Shown here: in pieces, positions 33,194 through 43,000 of the stretch | Position numbering within the stretch: the stretch's first letter is position 1 | Layout: each line of letters opens with the position of its first letter | From: Branchiostoma floridae | Lineage: Eukaryota > Chordata > Leptocardii > Amphioxiformes > Branchiostomatidae | NCBI RefSeq assembly: GCF_000003815.2 | Contig: NC_049985.1 | Location: 25,116,494 to 25,180,493 of the forward strand | Length of the DNA stretch: 64,000 nucleotides | Direction: 5' to 3' | Notes under the pieces: generated by a model | What the model saw: the letters and a program-made list of their open reading frames with translations, nothing else | What the model was told of the DNA's origin: nothing | The model's database searches: none | Position numbers and translations under genes: made by a program

Positions 33194-33772
33194 CGGGGGG
33201 CGTTCAATAAGTAATGCCCCTGACCCATTTCCCATAGCAGGAGATTAATGAAAGTTGGCACAGTCTTTCTCTTCATAGGAACCAGCCAGAGTTATGCATT
33301 TCTCCCATTGTTTGATGCAGCTCTGGACACCGTTTTTGTAGAACACCCCAGATTGGTCCTCCAACAGATGCCTGATCAATGGCAGAAGAGGGACGACCAG
33401 CTCTCGGAGCTGTTTCTACAGACTTCCGGCCATGTCTGAATTCCGGCCATGTCTGAATTCAAGTTTTACAACGTCATATGATGGGGCATCATTACCATAA
33501 GTTTCTTTCATTTCATCTCAAGTCTCCTTTGGTGTGCGTCCTTTCAAATACAAAAACCGGATCACTGCGCGACATTCAACTGGCTCCATTTCACACCTGG
33601 TCCATTTCACACCTGACTCAGTTCAAACACCAGTAAATCAGAAACCACAATTAGTTCAGAGCTGTTTTTTGCAACATTAGCCATAGAGATATAAATCATT
33701 ACACATGCAAAATTTCAGCTAGATCAGCCAACTGGAAGTAGATCAGGGGCATCACTTATTGAACGCCCCTTG
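33194..33772 (-). mobile_element. Internally deleted mariner element
   Basis: The inverted ends contain GGGGCGTTCAATAAGT and are flanked by TA (33192-33193, 33773-33774). The minus strand keeps the transposase N terminus: MEPVECRAVIRFLYLKGRTP, KET, a stop, DEMKETYGNDAPSYDVVKLE. This is the mariner helix-turn-helix region; the catalytic domain is gone. Confidence 0.92.
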
Positions 33773-33866
33773 TACTTAGCAGACTGCTTTTAATTTTCTA
33801 AACTGTTTCCTCTCTGTATCATACTAGGTTACCATCGATCCCCAGAGGCCATGCTGTCCGCTGACA

Positions 33867-34956
33867 TAGTCTCTACCAGACTCCTATAGGTCGCTGGGAA
33901 AACCATAGAAATGGAACAAATAGAGAAGTAAGCCGGCCAGAGGAGTATGAGCCGGCTAGGGAACAGCTTGCGACCTACGGAGTCTGTGAGGAGTCGCTGA
34001 CTTCTTTGAAGTCCACTAATCGCTATCTAATAGGTGCGAATTGGTTAGATTACCCATTTATTGCTTTCCGACTCTCCCGTGACGGGTCTTCACATTGTGA
34101 CAGGAAGCGTCAGTGGTCACGGAAGCCAAAGTTATAAAGGGTCCTCTGCCGACTGTTGTGGTATTTTTCTGTGGCATTTGTTGTTCTCTGAAGTCGTTTG
34201 TGTACTGCGATGTCAATAGAGCATGTGCGTCGCATTGGCAAGGAAGTTTTTGGCTACAACAGCTTGCGACAAAATGATGTTTTCGTCGGACTTCCCACGG
34301 GGACCCGCAAGAAAATAAATGCTTACCGTTTGCAATTGCCGTGACCCACGGGTCGGCCATTGCCTTCCAAAATTAGTCCTTTTTGCCTCCAAACTGCACT
34401 AAAAGGTAAAGTTTGGCCACACTCTCAACAGGAAAAAATGTAGTCTATTTTCACGCTGTTTGGTGCAGTTGACCGCACAGGAACGTACCCATGGCGTAAC
34501 CTGTTACTATGTTACATTTGATCACAAAATTAAATTAAACTTTAACCTCTCCCAAGAACACTGTTACAAAAAAAACGAAAGATTATATTTATATATAGCA
34601 AAAAAAACACTGCCCAAAGCATTGTTTGGCAAAAAAAAAACAATTTTTGTTTTGTTGTCGATCCCGATTTGACCTTTGTTCCACACCCAGGCGCGTCCCG
34701 CCTGATACACACGCCCGCCGCGCCCCACTGGGCGCTGGTCGATTTATGATTTAAATTATCTCCAGCGCTGAGTTACTTCCTTTGTACAAATAATTGGTGG
34801 ATTAATTCTATATTGTTTCAAGTCAGCGACTCCTCACAGACTCCGTAGGTCGCAAGCTGTTCCCTGGCCGGCTCATACTCCTCTGGCCGGCTTACTTCTC
34901 TACTTGTTCCATTTCTATGGTTTTCCCAGCGACCTATAGGAGTCTGGTAGAGACTA
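33867..34956. mobile_element. TIR element with 137-bp ends and 8-bp target duplication
   Basis: TAGTCTCTACCAGACTCCTA at the left and its complement at the right; about 137 bp of each end match with only two or so differences. CGCTGACA flanks both sides (33859-33866, 34957-34964). An 8-bp duplication suggests hAT or P-like, but no transposase is recognised. Confidence 0.9.
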
Positions 34957-34964
34957 CGCTGACA

Positions 34965-35592
34965 GGAGCTTTCAAAATTCGGAAAACTGACTCACCTGGT
35001 CACGAACTCTCCCAAGAATTTCGAGATTAGGAGTAGAATATACACTATGTCCCACATGATAAGCTGGTCTTTTACAAAAAGTCGTTATGCAAATTCACTA
35101 GCAAAGATGTTGTAAAACAAAGTTCCACAACGCTTTTGAGATGTGTGCGTAAAATATTAATCTTTTTAGAATGTGAAAGTGGTGAAACAAGAAACATGAC
35201 GTTGAGTAGTACACAGGTGTCATAGTATACATACAGAGTCTTCTGGGAAGGTTGCAAGTAAAAATGTAGGCATATGCCATTCCTTGCCATCAACAACAAG
35301 GTGCCATCAAAAGTGTAATGTTCAACCTCTTTGGTTAATCTCGATGAACAAAGTAGTATGGTCTGACATGTATGTGTTTCAGTACTTGATGTTACTGTTA
35401 TTGTTACGGGGGGGGGGGGTCACTTAGTCAATAGCCATCAAAATAACAACAAGTTGTGCTGCTTTTCATGCACCATTCTTCATACAAAGCACAATAGACT
35501 ATATTTGGTTTACTTACCACGTGTATTTTTACATGTAAAATCCAATATTGTTTAGTTCAGTCCACGTCCGCATAAATAACGATTTGTAAAAT
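34965..35592. other. Duplicated downstream flank of the kringle unit
   Basis: 35265-35560 matches 25760-26050, and 33110-33160 matches 24955-25020. The two unit ends are separated by the mariner and TIR insertions. No gene is recognised. Confidence 0.5.
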
Positions 35593-35716
35593 GAAGTCAT
35601 GATATAATATACTGTCAAAACCTTCAAAGCTTAGTTGGAAGCATTGTTTTTCTTGAAGTCATGATATAATATACTGTCAAAACCTTCAAAGCTTAGTTGG
35701 AAGCATTGTTTTTCTT
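35593..35716. repeat. 62-bp perfect tandem duplication
   Basis: GAAGTCATGATATAATATAC starts both units at 35593 and 35655, with no difference seen over 62 bp. Confidence 0.95.
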
Positions 35717-36113
35717 GTGAAGATACAATGTGAGAGTGGTCGTTGCTTATATTCAAAGGGGGAAGAAACTGTTAGAACGCATGGGCTTAAAGCTTGCTAC
35801 ATTAAAGCTGTCGTTTGTAAACGTTCTGTTTTTCTAAAGTCTTGATCCTTGCTGAGACTGTAACTCACTGCCTTGATGGTCTCTGTATCTAGACCTATCT
35901 GCTCAAGTTATCTGCAATGACATCCCAGGCGCGGTACAGTTCTACAGTTGGTTTATTCTGTCATCCACTGCAACCTCTGTGCATCGTGGAGGTTGTCTCT
36001 TGAGGTTCTCTTACTCCTGCGTAACGCATGCGTGTTAGTCTAAGCTCATTAATATTAGCACTTGTCACAGAGACCCGAAAGTGTACATGTAGACATAAAA
36101 AATGAGCTTATGG

Positions 36114-36263
36114 CTATTGACAGGGTCGTCCTGTCAACAGTGCAAAGTTTTCTACTGTTGACAGGACGATCCTGTCAACAGTGCAAAGTTTTCTACTATT
36201 GACAAGACAATCCTGTTTTTCCCACTGTTGACAGGACGTTCCTTTCAATAGCCTCAGGCTAAA
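36114..36263. repeat. Tandem array of four palindromic dyads
   Basis: Each unit is a CTGTTGACAGGA-cga-TCCTGTCAACAG type palindrome with a TGCAAAGTTTTCTA linker, at 36114, 36155, 36196 and 36235 (period 39-41 bp). The second dyad is perfect; the others carry one to a few changes. Confidence 0.93.
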
Positions 36264-36475
36264 AGTCATTTGTTAAGTATAAATTGGTCTGGGAGATAAA
36301 GCCACCTACAAACACTGGTACAAAGCTGCTTCAGGGGGAAAAGATTATGATATCCTCCTTTCTTCATTGTTTGCTATGTACATTGTAGAACAGGCAATCG
36401 TGTTTAGCTAACAGACTAATGCAGGACAGTCTACTATTATCATCGACAAAGACGAAAAAGAAAGGCCAAGTTTAA

Positions 36476-37427
36476 CCCTATTCAGACCGGGCTTTTTTGG
36501 TCATCCCTGGACCGGGGGGGGGGGGGGCTTTTGAGGCCCTCCACTTCTAAGTCCTCTAACTCTTGAACGACGTGCCGTAAGGCCACCAAATTCTCAGGAC
36601 ATGATATCGACATAATATCTGACAAGCATTTGACGTTTGACGTTACGTTGACGTAAGATGACGTAATTATGACGTCATCAATTTGATTATATTGGCCGGA
36701 CCCATGAAAAACAGGTATTCTCAGAAAACTTCAAGTTATAATACAAAAATGTAACAACAAGTGCAGATAACAGAATAATAATGTTTATTACGTCTTGCAT
36801 TGCCAATAGCAACATCGATGACGTCATAATGACGTCATAAAATGACGTCATGTACATCTAAGATACGAGTTAGGCTCCGCCATATTATATCCACCACCTT
36901 GAATTTTTAAAACTACTTTTTTTGCAACAAATAATCACAAAGAGCAATGGAAATAGACTAAATTTATTCCTTTAGATGGTTTTTGATGAAAAAATACCAG
37001 GTAGTTACAAATTTTAAGGGATAATTAGCTTGTTATTCTTGATTTGGCTATACGGTCCGCCATCTTGGATTTTTGGCTGATGACGTCATCAAATTAGCAT
37101 AATTTATGCATATATAATTATGAAAGATATCCTAATTAATATAAGATTTTATTTATGTAACAAAATAGCAGTAATATAGCAAATAAATGTGAAAAATACA
37201 TTGTTAGAACCAAAAATAGTGATTTTTGGCAAAACTGCCTGTCAGCAAACGGTTGCCATGGCAACACGAAAAAATAGAAAATTTGTCAAACTTCGTAAAA
37301 TTGTTCCCAACAATATTTTAGGAAAACTCACCAAATTTGGTGGCTTTAGCATAAGGCGTTCTGGCGTTATAGGACATCGAAGTTGGCGCGGGCCTCAAAA
37401 GCCCCCCCCCCCCCGGTCTGAATAGGG
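36476..37427. mobile_element. piggyBac-like MITE, copy 2
   Basis: Same ends as 15021-15967, flanked by TTAA (36472-36475, 37428-37431), and closely similar along its length. It contains five TGACGTCA octamers (36670, 36819, 36830, 36843, 37081). Confidence 0.92.
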
Positions 37428-37431
37428 TTAA

Positions 37432-38180
37432 AATAAGGCACGTCTTCCTTAGGTCGAGGTTTGGCCACCCTACAGTATAATTTCCAATTGCCATCGACCT
37501 TCTTACGAAGTATTCAATGTCTACTTCCATACAAAGTAATTAAAGTTCAGCTTGCCGCTATTTAAACAAAATGAAAATGACAGATGATTGATAAAGAAAG
37601 ACAGAAATATAGATATGAACACAAGAAACAACAAATGTAAAACTTTTCGTGGTGACGAAAATGGGGTGGGGAGGGGGGCATATTTACCATCACGGAAACA
37701 AAGGAAAACATTTGTTTTTGCCCCGTTTCTTTTACTACTTCTCCAAACAAATACAGTCAAACCTGCCCAAGACGACCACCCGGGGACCGGGCAAAAACTG
37801 TCTTTTTGGCCAGATGGTCGGTTAGAATAGTATCGACTCACAACATGCCCGATGCATAGACTAAACGGTTTCCGTTGTGTTTAATGGCAAAAAGCAAGCA
37901 AGTAGATATTGTGACGATAAAAAACCTAATCCCTTCTTGGGAATACATTGCTAATCGTATCATTTTTATCACTTTATAGTAAACGTGACTAGTATTGAAA
38001 GCATATGTTGGGCCAATATAAATTTTGCTGTTGCATAAGCACAATAAACAGAAAAAAATAAAACACCTAACCACAAAAAGCTTACTAAACTAGACCATGT
38101 AAAGGTGAACATTCTTTGCTTGCAAGAATCTAGTTTTAATTGGTCTATTTCATTTTTCTAATATTTTTTTATTCAATCAG
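37432..38180. other. Gene-free stretch
   Basis: No exon recognised. A pyrimidine-rich tract with an AG at 38179-38180 precedes the zinc-finger pseudogene. Confidence 0.4.
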
Positions 38181-38187
38181 GTTCGAC

Positions 38188-39060
38188 ATGGCAGAGGTAG
38201 AGGCAGGTAAAGGGTCTCCAGCTGCTGTTCCTCAGAATGTCTGTGATGGGTCTCCTAGTGACGTTTTGTGTGTCAGGGATGCCAGCACAACCAAAGACAA
38301 ACCTACAGCGACCAAAACCAGTTTGGTCAGTCAACCGAAAGCAAACACTGGTGACAAACCCTACATGTGTGGGTACAGCACAACTCAAAGGTCCAACTTG
38401 TCCCGACACAAGAGAACCTACACAAGGCAAAACCCCTACAAGTGTGACTAATCTGCAGAAAATACCATTTGGACCAACATCTAGCCATACACACTGGTGA
38501 GATGTGTGTGAGAAATGACCATACATGTGTGGGCAGTGCGGCTTTAGGGCAGCTTACAAGTCTGCCTTAGCCCGACATACGAGGACCCATACTGGTAAAA
38601 ACCCTACAAGTGTGACCTGTGTAACTATTCTGCAGCAGATAAGTCCACCTTCCACCGACATCTAGCCAAGCACACTGGTGACAAATCATACATATGTGGG
38701 GAGTGTGGGTACAGGACAGTGTAGAAATCTGACTTATCCCAACATATGAGAATCCACACAGGCCCCAAACCCTACAAATGTGACCAGTGTGACTATTCTG
38801 CTGCAAAAAAAAAAAAAAACAACTTGGACCAACATCTTGCAATGCACAGCTGAGAGAATCCCTACATGTGTGGAGAGTGTGGGTACAGGGCGGCTCGAAA
38901 GTCTCAATTATCCAGACATATGAGAACCCACACAGGAGAAAAAAACCCTACCATTAAGACCAGTGTGACTATTCTTCTACACAGAAAAACAATTTGGACC
39001 AACATCTAGCCAAACACAATGGTGACAAACCCTACATGTGTAACAACACCACCACATTGG
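38188..39060 (+). pseudogene. C2H2 zinc-finger array, degenerate
   Basis: After an acceptor-like AG (38180) an ATG frame reads MAEVEAGKGSPAAVPQNVCD and then finger remnants: GDKPYMC, RSNLSRHKRTYT, NPYKCD, TAA (38449). Further finger pieces follow in shifting frames: GEC-YR-KS-L-RHTRTH (38540-38600), NPYKCDLCNYSAADKSTFHR (38605-38660), HTGDKSYICGECGYRTV then [30 protein letters not shown]. Linkers are TGDKPY/TGEKPY-type. Several stops, frameshifts and an A14 slip in a finger show it is dead. The family was a multi-finger DNA-binding protein. Confidence 0.9.
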
Positions 39061-39949
39061 ATGCCCTTTGAACATTTTCATGATGCAAGTTCCTTTCTGT
39101 ATCATTGCTATCAAAACATCATTCATACATCATGAGAAATATAAAATGATGAAATTAGCGCCTACACTTTAATTTTGCTTTAAATATCTTAGAGATACCT
39201 TAAACGCACAAACACACATATACGCACGCACACACACACAAAAAAAAAAACACAAAAAAAACCCACAACCGGTCGTTAGCCAGTCTTAGTTCTCTATGTA
39301 TTGTATTGTTGTTACCGAGACCACATGCATGCATCTGGACAAAGGTACGACACGAGAAGAAGTCGTAAAATTCCCTGCAACAACTTATCGCCACCACATT
39401 AATTTTGGCTTTGAATATTTCATGAGCCTCTCAGATCAGCATAATCTTAGACACAGTTCTAGTCGACACCTAGATACTGGCAGCGTAATTATAGCTTGAC
39501 GACAGAAAAACATTGCGGAGTAAATATTGGAAACACCGACAACGCAGGAACAATTACAATTGATGTTTCTAGGAAAAAAGGTGGTTGCTAAGTTATAGAA
39601 GCTTGAGTACGCAAAGATGGAATGTCACTTTACTCCGCTGTTTTACTTGTAATGTATGAATCAAGATCCCTCCGAAAAATTCTCATGGATTCGTCCTTGT
39701 TTTTATGATGTTGAGATGTTTATGTTGGCGTTGCGCAGTCTTGACGACAGACGTCAGGAGAAGCGCGACGCGACGCGATGCGTCTGACTTGGCGTTGTTT
39801 CGCACAGAGGGAGGTTTGTCTCTGGATCTAACATCCCAAAAGGAAAAGGGGAGGACGTAAAAAGAGCGTTGACCGGACCAGAGACTTCAGCCGTACGGGC
39901 CTAGTCGCGTCTTCGACCGAGAGCTCTAAAGAGCACGCCCGTTAGAAGC
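39061..39949. other. Presumed promoter region of the discoidin gene
   Basis: Includes an AC-rich tract (39210-39265) and a CpG-rich block at 39740-39940 (GCGCGACGCGACGCGATGCG) just before the ATG at 39950. No TATA box is obvious; a CpG-rich start region is an inference. Confidence 0.35.
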
Positions 39950-40022
39950 ATGGCTTCACGGAAGGGTGTTGTGGTCAGGCTCAGCTGCTGTATCATTCTT
40001 CTCTGCGTAGCGTGTGTGAAAG
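39950..40022 (+). CDS. Discoidin gene, exon 1 (signal peptide)
   Basis: MASRKGVVVRLSCCIILLCV then ACVKG, donor gtaggt at 40023, phase 1. An n-region with Arg/Lys, a hydrophobic core and small residues before the cut site. The phase fits exon 42964. Confidence 0.8.
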
Positions 40023-43000
40023 GTAGGTTCCGCAGTCATTATGAACAAACTGCTGTTATCATATAAGACTGTTTGGCTGGCCTAAATGATGATGACTATC
40101 GAAACCATTACATTTAGCAATGTTTTAGCCTCCGTAGCAGGCCCTACTAACGGGCTTATTTGCGGGCTTCATATTTTTTATAGCACGTCAAGTCCCATCC
40201 AGCATTATTGTGGCTCAGTTCACAAGAAAGCTAGATGTGGACTTGATGTAGCTTTTTTGTGAACTGAGCCACAATAAAGACACAGTTTAAAGCCTAAAAG
40301 ATTCGTGGAGTATACAAGCAAGGTCTATGAGTTCTACCGAATTAATTGGCAACTACATGTTTTCAAGACTATAGATTATGCATTTTTGTGTCCAAATCGC
40401 ATGCGCAAAATGCAAAGTTCAAAGAATTGGGGTTTTTGGACCAACATACCTAACTGATGGGAGATATTATACTTTGGTTGTGTTCGATACAGACCCGTGA
40501 CTGGTGTTTATAAGACCCGAACAGATCTTGGTTTATTGCACGAAATATTCAACGAGCTCGAGTTCTCAAAACCATTTTAAACTAAGTTAGAATTATACAT
40601 GAAAACTTCACCACTGTCTGCATGTGTCATTCACGGTGTCTCTCTTGTTGACATAAAAACTACATCAGCATCCATGGCTACCATTCTTGTCAGATAAGGC
40701 CAAGGCCCATTGGAGCCATTAATTGCTGGTTGGGTGTGCCTCCACCGAAAGTTAATGAGTTTTTATAGTTTGCGCATGGCTGAGTCCTCTTTGAGCTGTA
40801 TACGAGGACATGCTGTTTGTGAGTTGGGCGTACCTTCACGTGCAGTTTATAACCTTTCCAGTTCTGCGAGCACGAAGAATTGAAACGTCAGACCGATGCT
40901 TTGAATCATCAGTCTGATATTGATACCGCTCTCGAGCGAAAATAAGACGAGATCGTCATTATATACTACCAATAAATTCTCGGCCTCACCTAGAACTGAT
41001 AAGCATAACTCAATTTTCGTGGCACAACGTCGTAGTTTGAAGCCTTTTATCAATATCCTCCAAATTTCACTAAATCATTGCAGTCATTACTTTCCAGGCA
41101 ACGTCTTTTTGAAAATCAGTAGGTACGTGGCTAGAAAAACAAGGGTGAACTGTGATCAGAGATGTGTGGGTCGAGTTCCCCATGCCTTAAATTCTTTGAA
41201 GACATTGTCAAAATGTTTGAGAAGGATTTCTTTCCTATTTCAAGTAGAAAGAAGTGGGTGTCTGACTTTCAAGCAGAGCAAGTTGACTCGCACACCGCAT
41301 GTCGCAGCTCAATTGTCCATGTTTTTTCGCCTTCTCTTACCTACCGTTACTGAGTGTCGCCTGTAAAGTAATTTATCACAATAGAAATCACAATAATTTG
41401 CATTTTAGTGCACATTCATAAAATACTTTATACTTGACATCTTGACAGCCTCGAAATCTGAGTTGTGCTTATAATTTCTGGTTAAGGCCGAGAACGTATA
41501 CATCAAATCAGACAAACAGTGCCTAGGCAGTCGTAACATTCTTAAATTTGAATGACTATATTTCTTTACTCAAAGAATCACTTGTTGTGAGACTTCGTAG
41601 AGTTTTTGAACAACACTAGGGTACGGCTTGCAGCTATAAAAGTTGAGAAGTCTTTTAACCATCTGTGTTACTGACGTGGAATTGTGGCACAGAAAAGTAA
41701 CACAGACATAGCTAAGAGCTGGGAGAAAATGTTGTGTCTTCGGTTTCGGTCCTGAAAAAATGGAGTCGTTAGGATTCTCATTGCCTCCATGACAAATCTC
41801 CAATAAAAATGGAGGTATAGTTTTGGGTGTGTCTGTCTGTCTTTGTGTCTGTGTGTGTGTTTGTGTTTACGCATTTTTGTAGTCAGCATAACGAACCTCT
41901 GGATGAATTAAGATGATGTTTGGTATGTAGGTAGGAGCTAGGAAGACGAAGGTTAAGGTCAATTTTAGGCCCCCTAGTATGGACTTTGCTACTGCAGCAG
42001 AAGTTCGATTTTTTTAAATCTTTTGACCTGGACGTGCTATGGCCTTGATTTTTTGGTGGCAGATAGCTTGTAATGTAAGGAAGAAGTGATGTATGTTTGG
42101 GCCCCCCTAGCAGCTTGCTCTGGAACTGCAGGGGCATTCTGGTCAAAATCTTCCAAGGAGCATAATGGAACGTAGGAACGACGGATTTTCATGATATTTA
42201 GCGTGCAGGTATCTTTAGCAGAGATGTACATATTGAATTGTAAATTAAGCAAATTTTGACAAAATTTGAATAATTAATGTGGAAAATCAATATTTACAGT
42301 GTTTTCCATTGTAAGACTTAAATGCATGTAACATATAAGTTTGTGGCAGGTGGAAGATTTGCAGATATCAAGTATGCAAATAACGTCCTAATTTGTATAA
42401 TTAATGTGAAAGTGTCATGATTATTCTAAGTACAAGTAGTAATTGATTTGATGGTAAACATTGTGACCTGTATAAGTTAGTTAAAGGTGTACATAATCAG
42501 ACATAAATTATGCAGATGAGCAAGACATTTGCATAATCTGAATATTTCATGGAAGTATGAGGTCGAAGTGACCTATAAAATACAGTTTAGCGATGTAAAA
42601 CTGAGCATCATATTGCAATTGTACAGATATACATTGTGCAAGCACAAGTGCTTCAATAGACTGAAGAAAGGGCAATGTTTCCTACACATTCTTATATGAC
42701 GTAATCTGTTGTCAGAATGTGAAATACAGGAAATCTGCTTTGAATTTTATCACACAGATGGCACATCGAAAACTTTATGGCCATTTCCTGTGGCCAACAG
42801 AAAAGGGCTACATGTTGCAGGTTTATGATAGGGTCCGTCGGTTAACTGAAAAAATAGCAATTTTCTTAGGTCTAAAGAGAAAATATGGAAGTGCAGTAAC
42901 GAGTATGGTAAACAAAACCGTCAAACTGTACTCTTTTTGTCGATCTTACCGAAGCCGATCCAGTCACCCCAGACTGTCCACTTGGGATGGAAATTGAATC

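Noticed and set aside
36114-36263. CRISPR-like array of palindromic repeats
   Set aside because: The spacers are the same TGCAAAGTTTTCTA linker each time, only four units exist, and the context is animal intergenic DNA with no cas genes.
37521-37841. 106-codon minus-strand ORF
   Set aside because: Composition follows pyrimidine-rich DNA; no domain or splice context.
40847-41053. Reverse transcriptase on the minus strand because of a YNDD string
   Set aside because: No other RT block precedes or follows it and neighbouring frames are short, so chance is more likely.
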